Source: Sphingomonadales bacterium
Lineage (GTDB): Bacteria; Pseudomonadota; Alphaproteobacteria; Sphingomonadales; Sphingomonadaceae
Assembly (NCBI GenBank): GCA_028868535.1
Contig: JAGWUH010000011.1
Span: 25,496-89,495 of the forward strand
Reading direction: 5' to 3'
DNA length: 64,000 nucleotides
This document shows positions 25,943-35,540 of the stretch, in pieces. The position numbers were made by a program, and so were the translations under genes. The notes under the pieces were generated by a model that saw nothing but the letters and a program-made list of their open reading frames with translations, was not told the DNA's origin and ran no database searches. Numbering within the stretch: the stretch's first letter is position 1; each line of letters begins with the position of its first letter.

Positions 25943-28855
25943 ATGAAGACTGTCCTTTCGCATGCCTTGAAGTCGGGCTCCGCGACGCTGGTGCTCGGTA
26001 TCGCGCTCCTCGCCGGTCCCGCGTTCGCGCAGGATGCCACCGCCCAGCCAACCACGCCGGCTGCCGGCAGTGGCGCCGAGGACGCCGGCGACACCATCAT
26101 CGTCACCGGCTCGCGCATCGCGCGCCCGGAGGTCCAGGCGAGCGTGCCGGTTGCCGTGGTGTCGGCGGGCTCGATCCAGAGCGCCGGCCAGACCAACGTA
26201 CTGGACGCCCTGCGCGACCTGCCGATCGCCGGCCAGTCGGCCAGCACGACGGCGTCGAACTTTTCCAACTTCGGCAATGGCGAGGCGCTGGTCAACCTGC
26301 GCAACCTCGGCTCGGCGCGAACCCTGGTGTTGATCAACGGCCGCCGCAGCGTCGGCATCCCGGGCAGCTCGGCGGTCGACCTGAACAACATCCCGACCGA
26401 CCTGATCGACCATGTCGAGATCGCCACGGGCGGCGCTTCGGCGGTCTATGGTTCGGACGCGGTCGCCGGCGTCGTCAACATCATCCTCAAGAACAAGTTC
26501 AAGGGGCTGGAGCTGCACGCGCAGGATTCGATCACCAGCCGGGGTGACGGCAATTCGCCGCTCGTCTCGCTGCTGGGGGGGACCGAGTTCGCCGGTGGCA
26601 ACGGCCACATCGTCGCCAACTTCACCTGGACCAAGCAGGACGCCGTGCCGTCGAGCGCGCGGCGCTATTCGCAGAACGATTCGCCGACCGGCAGCGCCTA
26701 CACGCCGCAGGGTGCGTTCATCCTTCCCGACGTCAACGGCACGACCTTCACGTTCGACCCGAACAACGCCGTGATCCCCTACACCGGTGCCGCGTCGCAG
26801 CGGTACAACCGCGCGTCGCAGCGGCTGCTGTCGATCCCGGTCGAGCGCTACACCGGCTCGCTGCTGGCGAGCTATGACTTCAGCCCCGCCGCGCACCTCT
26901 ATGCCGAGTTCACCTACAGCAAGACCAAGGCGAACGGGCAGATCGAGCCGCTGGCGGTGGACGATTCGGGCGTGCAGGGCGAATCGGTCTACAACTTCGA
27001 CGGTTCGGCCTTCCCCGGCATTTCGAGCAGCAACCCCTACATGCCGGCGTCGATCGCGGCGGCGGCCGGGCCGGGCCAGTTCGTCAGCTTCCGCAAGCGT
27101 TCGAACGGCATCTTCGACCGCAGCCCGCACGATGACCGCGACTATTGGCGCGGCGTCATCGGCATGAACGGCGACATCGGGTCGGGCTGGCACTACGACG
27201 TCTCGTACGAGCACAGCCAGGTGCGCGACCTGACCACCAACGAAGCCATCCTGATGACGAATCTCGGCGCGTCGCTGCAGGCGACCACGATCGGCGGCCA
27301 GATCGTCTGCGCCGATCCGGTGGCGCGCGCGGCGGGCTGCGTTCCGCTCAATCCGTTCGGCTACCAGACCTACACCCCCGCGCAGATCAAGTGGCTGAGC
27401 ACCTACACCGGGCAGGGAGCGACGATTGCCGGCGCCAATCCCGGCGACCACGTGATCGCCTCGTTCCTGCAGAAGAACTACCAGGACGTCGTCACGGCAT
27501 CGGTCAACGGTTCGCTGTTCAACCTGCCGAACGGTCCGCTGGGGATCGCGGCGGGCGCCGAATACCACCACGAAAAGGTGTCCGAGGTGTTTGATCCGTT
27601 CACGCGCTCGGGCCTGAGCTCGCAGCAGCTGAACGGCAACGAATTCGGCAGCTACAACTCCAAGGAAGCGTTCCTGGAGATCAATGCGCCGATCTTCGGC
27701 GGCCATCCGGGCATCTACTCGCTGTCGCTGGAAGGGGCGGTGCGTTATGCCCACTACAGCACCGTCGGCAGCGTCTGGACGTACAAGTACGGCGGTACCT
27801 ACGCGCCGATCCCGGACGTGCGCTTCCGGGCCATCTACGCCCGCGCGGTGCGCGCGCCGAACCTGAACGAGCTCTATTCGCCGCAGGCGAACACGGCCCA
27901 GCAGGTGGTCGACCCGTGCGACCAGAACAACGGCCTGGGCGAGACCGTGCCGACGCCGCAGCGGCCTCTGGCCGCGGGTTGCTCCGCCATTCCGGGCATC
28001 GCGACGTACCTGCAGTCACACGCGAACTTCGCGTATTCGCTGGCGCAGGTGCAGACGATCTTCGGGCTGGTGGGCGGCAATCCCAACCTCCAGGCCGAGG
28101 CGACCAACACGTTCACCGCCGGCATGACGGTGGCGCCGCGGTTCCTGCGCAACTTCTTCCTGACCGCGGACTATTACACGATCAAGGTCAAGAACGCGAT
28201 CCTGTCGAGCGGCGTCGACCCGCAGACCTCGGTCAACGAGTGCTTCGCCACCGGCAGCGCCAGCTTCTGCGATCTCGTCCATCGCGATGCCAACGGCTTC
28301 ATCACCGAAGTCGACGGCGTCGGCATCAATGCCGCATCCTATCATGTCGCCGGGCTGGACATCCACGCGGTCTACTCGTTCAACTCGCACTTCTTCCACC
28401 CGACCGAGAAGTTCTCGCTCGACTTCTACTACAACCACAAGTTCAAGCAGGAACAGACCCCGTTCGCGGGTGGGCCGGTGTCGAACGAACTGGGCACCGC
28501 GGATACCTACGCCAGCCAGCAGCTCGGCACGGGGTTCAAGGACCAGTTCACCTTCAACCTCGACTACACCACCGGTCCGGTGGGGCTGCATTACCGGCTG
28601 AAGTACTTCAGCCCGGTGACCGCCAGCCTCGGCGCCTACTCGATCCCGTCGTACACCTACCACGACGTCCAGGCGAAGTTCATGATCGGCGAGGACCGCC
28701 GGTTCGAGTTCTACGTCGGCGCCAACAACCTGTTCGACAAGCAGCCGCCGTTCATCGCCGGTGGCAACAGCCAGTGGCCGGGGACGAACACGGTGGCGGA
28801 CACCTACGACCTGCTGGGCCGGGTGCTCTACGCCGGGGTCACCGCGCGGTTCTGA
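25943..28855 (+). CDS. TonB-dependent outer-membrane receptor 1
   Basis: Energy-dependent outer-membrane importer of 970 residues. The signal peptide ends AGPAFAQDA. A TonB-box-like segment (DTIIVTGSRI) and the plug domain follow (NLRNLGSARTLVLINGRR, GGASAVYGSDAVAGVVNIILK), then a long 22-strand-type barrel ending in Phe (GVTARF), as outer-membrane proteins need. No N-terminal signalling extension is seen, so no sigma/anti-sigma control is implied. The ATG at 25943 with GGGG upstream gives the signal peptide. Substrate unknown; this CarbohydrateRec/OmpA-like class often imports glycans or peptides. Its leader and signal peptide are clearly related to receptor 2. Confidence 0.92.
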   Translation: MKTVLSHALKSGSATLVLGIALLAGPAFAQDATAQPTTPAAGSGAEDAGDTIIVTGSRIARPEVQASVPVAVVSAGSIQSAGQTNVLDALRDLPIAGQSASTTASNFSNFGNGEALVNLRNLGSARTLVLINGRRSVGIPGSSAVDLNNIPTDLIDHVEIATGGASAVYGSDAVAGVVNIILKNKFKGLELHAQDSITSRGDGNSPLVSLLGGTEFAGGNGHIVANFTWTKQDAVPSSARRYSQNDSPTGSAYTPQGAFILPDVNGTTFTFDPNNAVIPYTGAASQRYNRASQRLLSIPVERYTGSLLASYDFSPAAHLYAEFTYSKTKANGQIEPLAVDDSGVQGESVYNFDGSAFPGISSSNPYMPASIAAAAGPGQFVSFRKRSNGIFDRSPHDDRDYWRGVIGMNGDIGSGWHYDVSYEHSQVRDLTTNEAILMTNLGASLQATTIGGQIVCADPVARAAGCVPLNPFGYQTYTPAQIKWLSTYTGQGATIAGANPGDHVIASFLQKNYQDVVTASVNGSLFNLPNGPLGIAAGAEYHHEKVSEVFDPFTRSGLSSQQLNGNEFGSYNSKEAFLEINAPIFGGHPGIYSLSLEGAVRYAHYSTVGSVWTYKYGGTYAPIPDVRFRAIYARAVRAPNLNELYSPQANTAQQVVDPCDQNNGLGETVPTPQRPLAAGCSAIPGIATYLQSHANFAYSLAQVQTIFGLVGGNPNLQAEATNTFTAGMTVAPRFLRNFFLTADYYTIKVKNAILSSGVDPQTSVNECFATGSASFCDLVHRDANGFITEVDGVGINAASYHVAGLDIHAVYSFNSHFFHPTEKFSLDFYYNHKFKQEQTPFAGGPVSNELGTADTYASQQLGTGFKDQFTFNLDYTTGPVGLHYRLKYFSPVTASLGAYSIPSYTYHDVQAKFMIGEDRRFEFYVGANNLFDKQPPFIAGGNSQWPGTNTVADTYDLLGRVLYAGVTARF

Positions 28856-28879
28856 TCCGCAGGACGACAACAGCGACGA

Positions 28880-28911
28880 AAGGGGCGGCAGCGATGCCGC
28901 CCCTTTTTTTT
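28880..28911 (+). terminator. Rho-independent terminator after TonB receptor 1
   Basis: An 11-base-pair perfect stem (AAGGGGCGGCA, loop GCGA, TGCCGCCCCTT) followed by a run of eight T. It starts 25 bases after the receptor stop codon, separating it from receptor 2. Confidence 0.95.
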
Positions 28912-29268
28912 GCGCCCGGACTGCGCGCGGGACTGATGCCGGGGCCGGGCAAGGTTGCGTCTCCCGGGCGGGCCACTGTGCAACATTCGTGTCCCCCGAT
29001 TGCGCCAGTCCGCAATTTCCGTGCAATCGATCGTCGTTAAGTCACGGAGCCGGTGCGTTTTTATCGTGCATTCGATTGTTGCAACGATGTGACAGTGCGG
29101 GCGAAAAACAACTGACATTGATGTCAGCCTCTTTCGACTTGCGCCCGGTTTCGCCATGCAATCGAAATCACCGGCGCTGCATGTCCCTTCCCGGGTCTTC
29201 GGACCGCAGCGGCAGCCGGGGTCATGGGCGCGGACCAATGTCGGACCGCGTCGGATAAGGGGTAACAT
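28912..29268 (+). promoter_or_regulatory. regulatory region before TonB receptor 2
   Basis: The 357 bases between the terminator and the start codon hold TGCAATCGAT (29022-29031), a related TTGCAACGAT (29079-29088) and the perfect palindrome at 29112-29127, all in an AT-richer stretch (29010-29130). About 140 bases of likely untranslated leader follow. Order and spacing resemble the region before receptor 1. Confidence 0.5.
29112..29127. promoter_or_regulatory. perfect palindromic operator upstream of TonB receptor 2
   Basis: CTGACAT-TG-ATGTCAG: seven perfectly paired bases on each side of a two-base centre, 141 bases before the start codon. The two sites before receptor 1 are imperfect versions. 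The distance to the start codon matches that of site B (158 bases), which supports conserved promoter architecture. The binding protein is not identified. Confidence 0.6.
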
Positions 29269-32208
29269 ATGAAGAACACGATCATCGCCGGCCTCAGGAC
29301 CGGTGCCGCGCCGCTCGTGCTGGGCGCCGCGTTGCTCGCCGGGCCGGCGTTCGCGCAGGATGCGCCCGCCGCTCCTGCCGCCGAGGAACCCGTGAACGAG
29401 ATCATCGTCACGGGATCGCGCATCACCCGCATGGATCTCACCGCTGCCAGCCCGGTCTCGGTGGTGAGCGCCGAACAGATCCAGCTCGCCAACAAGCCGG
29501 GCGTCGAGGAATACCTGCGCAACCTGCCCCAGGCGGTCGCCGGTGTCGGCTCGGCCAACAACAACGGCAATCCCGGCGTCGCCACCGTCAACCTGCGCAA
29601 CCTCGGCCAGGTCCGGACCCTCGTCCTCGTCGACGGGCACCGCTTCGTGCCTTACGATTCGCAGGGGATCGTCGACCTGAACATGATTCCCGCCTCGCTG
29701 GTCAAGCGCGTCGAAGTGGTCACCGGCGGTGCGTCCGCCGTGTATGGCTCGGACGCGGTCGCCGGCGTCGTCAACTTCATCATGAAGAAGGATTTCACCG
29801 GGATCGAGGCCGACGCCCAGACCGGCATCAGCGAGCACGGCGACGGGCTGCACTATGACTTCAGCCTGACCGCGGGGAGCAAGCTCGGCGACAAGGGCAA
29901 CATCGTCATCGCCGGCACCTACAGCAAGGCCAACAAGGTCACCGACGGCGACCGCGACTTCTCGACTTTCGCGCTCGACCCGGTCGACCTCTCGGCCGGC
30001 GGCGGCAGCTCGACCAACGCGTTCGGCTCGATCGACACCCCCGGCGGCCGCTATACCTTCACGCCCACCGGCTTCCAGCCCTACAGCGCGGCGCGCGACA
30101 GCTTCAACTTCAACCCGTACAACCTGCTGCAGGTGCCGCAGGAGAAGTGGACGGCGACGGCGCTGGCAAACTACGAGCTGACCGACCACATCGAGTTCTA
30201 TGCCCGCGCATCGATCGGCGACACCAAGATCCGCACCGAGATCGCGCCCTCCGGCACCTTCGGCTTCAGCTTCAACATCAATTACCTGACCAACCCGTTC
30301 CTCGATCCCGCGGTCAATCCCTCGGCGGCCGGCGCCCGCGCCATCCTGGCCGCTTACGACAACGGCACCAGTGGCGACGCAGTGGCCGGTGACGGCATCG
30401 TCCGCGTCGGCGTGCGCCGCCGCACCACCGAGGTGGGGCCGCGCATCACGTCCTACCACAGCCGCGCGTGGCAGGTCGTCAGCGGGCTCAAGGGCGATAT
30501 CGGCTCGAGCATGAAGTGGGAGGTTTTCGGCCAGTTCGGCAAGTCCACCCGCGACATCGCCTACCTCAACGACCTCGACGCCGGGAAGGTGCAGCAGGCG
30601 CTGCTGGTGACCGGAAGCAACGCGTCCAACGCGGTCTGCACGGTCGCGACCGGCGGGTGCTCGCCCGCGAACCTGTTCGGCATCGGCAACCTGTCGCAGT
30701 CGGGCGCGTCGTTCATCTCGTTCAGCCTGTCGGAAAAGGACACCAACGACCAGATGGTGGTCGGCGGCTTCGTCAGCGGCGACCTGCCGCTGGCGCTGGT
30801 GGCCTCGCACCCGGCGGCGTTCGTGCTGGGCGTCGAGTACCGCAAGGAAACCGGCAACGCCAACCCGGACAACAACCTGCGCACCGGCAATTCGATCGGC
30901 TTCGGCAGCTCGAGCCCGGTCGACGCGTCGTACAACGTCAAGGAGGTCTACGGCGAGTTCAAGATGCCGCTGGCGATGGACAAGCCGCTGATCCAGTCGC
31001 TCGGCATCGAGGCCGGCTTCCGCTATTCGGCCTATTCGAGCAACACCAGCGTCGACAACACCGGCACCGGCGGCACGATCAACAACTACCATTCGACGTT
31101 CAACAACTGGACGTTCAAGATCGGTGGTGACTGGCAACCGGTCGATGCCCTGCGCTTCCGGGCGATGTTCCAGCGCGCCGTGCGCGCTCCGAACCTGCAG
31201 GAAATCGGCCTGCCGGTGACGCCGGGCACGGGCGACGCATCGTTCGATCCGTGCGCGGTCGGCACCTACAAGGCGAGCGACACGACGCTGACCCAGCTGT
31301 GCCGCACCGTTGGCGGTGGCATGACCGCGGCGCAGGTGGGCACGATCGCCCAGCCGACCTCGGGCCAGGTCAACAACTTCTCGGGCGGCAACCCCAACCT
31401 GGTGCCCGAGGTCGCCGATACGCTGACGCTGGGCGCGGTGTTCCGGCCGCACGGCATTCCCGGCCTCACCGCGTCGATCGACTACTACGACATCAAGGTG
31501 AAGAACGCGATCCTGGCGACGCCGGAACAGGCGATCATCGATGCCTGCTATTATGCCGAGCGCGTGGCGACGGGCACCTTCTGCAGCCTGATCCACCGCA
31601 ACCAGGTGACCGGCTCGCTCGAAGGCGACATCATCTATGGCGTCGACGCGACCCGGCGCAACATCGGCCGCAAGACCGCGCGGGGCATCGACTTCGCCGC
31701 GAACTACAAGGTGCCGCTGGGCGACCACATCAACCTGCTGCTCGGGGTGAACGCGACCTACACGTTCAACTCGCAGGTGCAGTTCGCCAGCGTGCTCAAG
31801 ACGTATGAGTGCGCGGGCAAGGTCGGCAAGACCTGCATCGATCCGCAACCGAAGTTCGTGTTGAACCAGACCACGGGTCTGGAAGTCGGGCCGATGTTCG
31901 CGCAGCTGACCTGGCGCCACCTGTCAGGCGTGCAGAACGACGCGATGACGGTCGGATACAACCTGGTGGCTCCGTCGGCCTACGCGACGCCGTACATCAA
32001 GTCGTACGATTACTTCGACCTCGCCACCCGTTTCAGCGTCGGTGACCGATTCCAGTTCCGGTTCGCGGTCAGCAACCTGTTCAACAAGCAGCCGCCGGTC
32101 GTCGGTACGGGCTATGGCTCGACCACGCAAAACAGCGGCAACACGTTCCCGGCGACGTATGACGCGCTCGGCCGGTACTTCTCGGTGGGCGCCAACCTGA
32201 AGTTCTGA
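29269..32208 (+). CDS. TonB-dependent outer-membrane receptor 2
   Basis: Outer-membrane importer of 979 residues, paralogous to receptor 1. The signal peptide ends AGPAFAQDA, then NEIIVTGSRI and the plug (NLRNLGQVRTLVLVDGHR, GGASAVYGSDAVAGVVNFIMK). The barrel ends in Phe (SVGANLKF). Paired cysteines occur in extracellular-loop-like segments (CTVATGGC, CAGKVGKTC). No STN domain. The start follows AAGGGGTAACAT, the same type of leader end as in receptor 1. The near-identical signal peptides and upstream signals point to tandem duplication with divergence. Substrate unknown. Confidence 0.93.
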   Translation: MKNTIIAGLRTGAAPLVLGAALLAGPAFAQDAPAAPAAEEPVNEIIVTGSRITRMDLTAASPVSVVSAEQIQLANKPGVEEYLRNLPQAVAGVGSANNNGNPGVATVNLRNLGQVRTLVLVDGHRFVPYDSQGIVDLNMIPASLVKRVEVVTGGASAVYGSDAVAGVVNFIMKKDFTGIEADAQTGISEHGDGLHYDFSLTAGSKLGDKGNIVIAGTYSKANKVTDGDRDFSTFALDPVDLSAGGGSSTNAFGSIDTPGGRYTFTPTGFQPYSAARDSFNFNPYNLLQVPQEKWTATALANYELTDHIEFYARASIGDTKIRTEIAPSGTFGFSFNINYLTNPFLDPAVNPSAAGARAILAAYDNGTSGDAVAGDGIVRVGVRRRTTEVGPRITSYHSRAWQVVSGLKGDIGSSMKWEVFGQFGKSTRDIAYLNDLDAGKVQQALLVTGSNASNAVCTVATGGCSPANLFGIGNLSQSGASFISFSLSEKDTNDQMVVGGFVSGDLPLALVASHPAAFVLGVEYRKETGNANPDNNLRTGNSIGFGSSSPVDASYNVKEVYGEFKMPLAMDKPLIQSLGIEAGFRYSAYSSNTSVDNTGTGGTINNYHSTFNNWTFKIGGDWQPVDALRFRAMFQRAVRAPNLQEIGLPVTPGTGDASFDPCAVGTYKASDTTLTQLCRTVGGGMTAAQVGTIAQPTSGQVNNFSGGNPNLVPEVADTLTLGAVFRPHGIPGLTASIDYYDIKVKNAILATPEQAIIDACYYAERVATGTFCSLIHRNQVTGSLEGDIIYGVDATRRNIGRKTARGIDFAANYKVPLGDHINLLLGVNATYTFNSQVQFASVLKTYECAGKVGKTCIDPQPKFVLNQTTGLEVGPMFAQLTWRHLSGVQNDAMTVGYNLVAPSAYATPYIKSYDYFDLATRFSVGDRFQFRFAVSNLFNKQPPVVGTGYGSTTQNSGNTFPATYDALGRYFSVGANLKF

Positions 32209-32225
32209 TCGGCGCATCGCGACAT

Positions 32226-32265
32226 GGGGGGCGGCGGACCACGGGTTCGCCGCCCCCTTTTTCTT
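32226..32265 (+). terminator. Rho-independent terminator after TonB receptor 2
   Basis: Stem GGGGGCGGCG (32227-32236) with CGCCGCCCCC (32248-32257), an 11-base loop, then TTTTTCTT. It begins 18 bases after the stop codon, so receptor 3 must have its own promoter or depend on read-through. Confidence 0.93.
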
Positions 32266-32375
32266 GCCCGCCGGCCACGGAGATTTCTCTTACCTGCAAT
32301 CGATAATTCAGTATGTTTACGGATGCGGTGCGGGGTTGGGCACCGCTCGGCGCGGGCCGGGCGGACGGGGGGCCG

Positions 32376-35300
32376 ATGATGCTGGATGCGAGGGCTGGCT
32401 GTCTCGCCATGCTGCTGGGGGGTGTGGCCGCGCCGGCGCTGGCGCAGGACGCGGGCGCGCCGATCCTCGTCACCGGCACGCGCATCGCCCATCCCGGACC
32501 GGCCCGGCCGGAGCCGCTGCAGGTGCTCGACGGCGCGCGCATCCAGGCGCGCGGGCAGACGCAGGTGGCGGAGGCGATCAACGAGCTGCCCGGGTTCCGC
32601 AGCCCGGCAACACCGGCGGGGACGCAGACCACCTTCGGGCAGGGGGTCAACTTCGTCAACGCGTTCGGGCTCGGCACCCATCGCACGCTGGTGCTGCTCG
32701 ACGGGCAGCGCATGGTCACCACCGGGGTGCCATCGACGCTGGGCAGCGCCGCGCCCGGGACCCAGCTCGACCTCAATACGGTGCCGGCAATCCTGGTGGC
32801 GCGGGTCGAGCAGGTGACGGCGAGCGGCGCGCCGGTCCATGGCAGCGACGCGATCGCCGGGATCGTCAACATCGTCCTGCGGCGCCGCTTCCGGGGGCTG
32901 GACGTGCGCGGCACCGGGGGGCTGGCGGGGCAAGGCGACAACCTGCGCCGCAACGTTTCGGCGCTGGGGGGATTCGATTTCGCGGGCGGGCGCGGCAACG
33001 TCACGGCGGCGTTCGCCTGGGACAAGGTCGCCGGGGTGGCGGGGGTGGCGCGCGCCTATGTCGCCTCGGGCATCGCCGCGGTGACCAATCCGTGCACGGT
33101 GGCGATCGCCGGGCAGTGCGGGGTGGCCAACCTTGTCGCCACGCTGGGCCCTGCCGGGCGGACCGTGGCCGGCGACGGGCGGTTGAACCCGGCGATCGGC
33201 TTCGACACGTCGGGCAGCGACGGCATTCCGGCCAGCATCTATGTGCGCGACGTGACCGTGCCGGCGGTGGCGGCGGGCGGCGTACTTTCGAACGGGGCGG
33301 GCGCCTATGGCTGGCGGTTCGACGCCGCGGGCGACCTGGTGCCCTATGCTCGCGGCACGCTGTTCAACGCGCCGCTGGCCGGGGCGCTGGCGGCGGCGGC
33401 GCTGGCGTCGGGCGGCGACGGGCTGCGGGCGGCGTCGTTCGTCTCGCTCGCTTCCGACCAGGAGCGCTACAACGGGCACCTGTTCGCCAGCCTGGACCTG
33501 GACGACCACGTCGCGCTGTTTGCCGAGGCCATGATCTACGACGGCAGCGCGCACACCATGGCGCGCCAGCCGACCTACAACGCGGTGCTGTTTTCGGGCG
33601 TTTCAGGGGCGCTGACGTTCCGCGTCGACAACCCGTTCCTGGGACCGGCGGCACGGGAGCGGCTGGCCGCGCTCGGCTATGGTGCGACGTTCCAGTTGAG
33701 CCGCGCCAATGCGGACCTCGTCGACCTTGCGGGCAGCACCGCGACGCGGCTGTATCGCGCGGTGGCGGGGGTGCGCGGCAAGCTGGGGCGGGGCGCGGGC
33801 GCATGGGGATGGGAAGCGACCGTCAACTTCGGCCAGTCCGACGTGACCGACCGGGGCCGGCAGATCGACGAACAGCGCTTCATCAACGCGGTCAACGTCG
33901 TTGCCGCCGATGGCCGGGCGGCGTGCTCGACGGTGGCGACCGTCGGCGGACTGCCGGCGGCGCCGGTCGCCGATCCGGGCTGCGTGCCGCTCGACCTGTT
34001 CGGGGACGGCGTCGCGTCGCCGGCGGCACTGGCGTACATCACGCGCGATACCGTCAGCACCACGCGGCTGCGGCAGTTCGTGGTCAATACCAACATCGGC
34101 GGCGAGCTGCTGCGGCTGCGCGGCAACCCGGTGCAGGCCAACATCGGTTTCGAGCACCATTCGGAAAGCGGCCGGTTCACCCCCGATCCGTTCCTCCAGG
34201 CCGGGCTGGGCCGCGCGGTGGCGATCGCGGCGACGGCGGGCGGCTATGCGCTGGACGAGGCGTTCGGCGAGGTGCAGGCGCCGCTGGTCGCACCTGGCAA
34301 CGCGCTGCCGCTGGTGCAACGGCTGGAGCTTTTCGCGCGGGCGCGGCACGTTTCCGGGCATGGCGGCGACTTCACCGCGCTGGCCGCCGGGGGCGTCTGG
34401 GCGCCCGGGCCGGACTTCGAACTGCGGGGCAATTTCACGCGCAGCTTCCGCGCGCCGTCGATCGTCGAGGCATTCTCGCCGGCGGCAGCGATCCGGGTGG
34501 CGGTGCCCGACCTGTGTGCCGCCGCCGCTGTCCGCGCGGGCGCGGCCCCGGCGGTCCGCGCCGCCAACTGCGCGGCGTTCCTGGCCCGCTATCCGCTGGC
34601 GAGCCCGCTGGGGGCGGCGAGCGCCAGCGTGGCGGCGCTGTCCGGCGGCAACCCCGGCTTGCGCGACGAACGCGCCGAAAGCTGGACCGCGGGCATCGCG
34701 TTGCACCCGGGCGCGCTGCCGGGGCTGACGCTCACGGCGGACTATGTCGACTTCGACATCCGCGATCCCATTGCCAGCCTGACCGTGGCGCAGATTGCAT
34801 CGGCTTGCTTCGACAACCCGTCCTTCGACACGTCCGATCCCGCCAACGGCAACCGCTTCTGCGCGATGATCCCGCGCGACGGCAACGGGCAGGTGTTGTC
34901 CGACGCGGCGCATCCCGGGGTGTTCCAGGGGTACGTCAACGGGCAATCGATCCGGATGAGCGGGGTGCAGGCGACACTGGCCTGGGCGCCGCCGGTGCGG
35001 CTGCTGGGGGCCGCACTGGGGATCGAGGGCAGCCTGTTCTGGCTGCGCGAGCGCGTTGTCGACGTGACCGGGGTGGCCGCGGCTGCCAGCAATGGCGGCA
35101 TCAACGATCCCGACTGGCAGGGCCTGCTGCGGCTGGCGCTGGCCCGGCCGGCATCGCCGCGCGCCGCGGGCTGGGGGACGCTGCTGACGGTGCATTACAC
35201 CGGCGCGCAGGCAATCGCCGCGACCAGCCGGGGACCGAGCCCGAGCGACCTGCGCGAGCTGGACCATCTTTCGCCGTTCGCGACGTTCGATCTCGCCGTC

Positions 35301-35453
35301 TGGGCGGAGACAGGCGACGGGCTGCGGCTGACGCTGGGCGCGACCAACCTGTTCGATCGCGTCGGCCAGACTTATGCCGGGACGGTCCTGCCAGTCGGCC
35401 TCAACGATCCGATCGGCCGGCGCTTTACCGTCGGGGTCCAGAAGCGCTGGTGA
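32376..35453 (+). CDS. TonB-dependent outer-membrane receptor 3
   Basis: Third receptor in the array; 1025 residues from the ATG at 32376, which places a signal peptide (MLDARAGCLAMLLGGVAAPALAQDA) at the N-terminus. An in-frame ATG at 32313 would add 21 residues before it and is unlikely. The plug is recognisable (GLGTHRTLVLLDGQRM, GAPVHGSDAIAGIVNIVLRRR) and the barrel ends in Trp (GVQKRW). It is more diverged, higher in GC and more Ala-rich than receptors 1 and 2, and lacks the CTGACAT operator, but has one TGCAATCGAT at 32295-32304. Substrate unknown. Confidence 0.9.
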   Translation: MMLDARAGCLAMLLGGVAAPALAQDAGAPILVTGTRIAHPGPARPEPLQVLDGARIQARGQTQVAEAINELPGFRSPATPAGTQTTFGQGVNFVNAFGLGTHRTLVLLDGQRMVTTGVPSTLGSAAPGTQLDLNTVPAILVARVEQVTASGAPVHGSDAIAGIVNIVLRRRFRGLDVRGTGGLAGQGDNLRRNVSALGGFDFAGGRGNVTAAFAWDKVAGVAGVARAYVASGIAAVTNPCTVAIAGQCGVANLVATLGPAGRTVAGDGRLNPAIGFDTSGSDGIPASIYVRDVTVPAVAAGGVLSNGAGAYGWRFDAAGDLVPYARGTLFNAPLAGALAAAALASGGDGLRAASFVSLASDQERYNGHLFASLDLDDHVALFAEAMIYDGSAHTMARQPTYNAVLFSGVSGALTFRVDNPFLGPAARERLAALGYGATFQLSRANADLVDLAGSTATRLYRAVAGVRGKLGRGAGAWGWEATVNFGQSDVTDRGRQIDEQRFINAVNVVAADGRAACSTVATVGGLPAAPVADPGCVPLDLFGDGVASPAALAYITRDTVSTTRLRQFVVNTNIGGELLRLRGNPVQANIGFEHHSESGRFTPDPFLQAGLGRAVAIAATAGGYALDEAFGEVQAPLVAPGNALPLVQRLELFARARHVSGHGGDFTALAAGGVWAPGPDFELRGNFTRSFRAPSIVEAFSPAAAIRVAVPDLCAAAAVRAGAAPAVRAANCAAFLARYPLASPLGAASASVAALSGGNPGLRDERAESWTAGIALHPGALPGLTLTADYVDFDIRDPIASLTVAQIASACFDNPSFDTSDPANGNRFCAMIPRDGNGQVLSDAAHPGVFQGYVNGQSIRMSGVQATLAWAPPVRLLGAALGIEGSLFWLRERVVDVTGVAAAASNGGINDPDWQGLLRLALARPASPRAAGWGTLLTVHYTGAQAIAATSRGPSPSDLRELDHLSPFATFDLAVWAETGDGLRLTLGATNLFDRVGQTYAGTVLPVGLNDPIGRRFTVGVQKRW

Positions 35454-35462
35454 GGGACGCGC

Positions 35463-35535
35463 AAAAAGAGCGCGGTGGGCGGCCCCTCCGCGCTCGAAGC
35501 CTGCTGCCGCAAGGGTGGCGGGGCGAAGCCCCGCC
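35463..35535 (-). terminator. hairpin pair downstream of rpmB, probable terminator
   Basis: Read on the reverse strand, rpmB is followed by stem GGCGGGGC/GCCCCGCC (35517-35535) and then by stem GAGCGCGG/CCGCGCTC (35468-35495), which ends in TTTTT (AAAAA at 35463-35467 on the forward strand). The distal hairpin plus T run fits a Rho-independent terminator for rpmB. It may also stop receptor 3 transcripts, though no T run exists on that side. Confidence 0.7.
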
Positions 35536-35540
35536 GGAAA

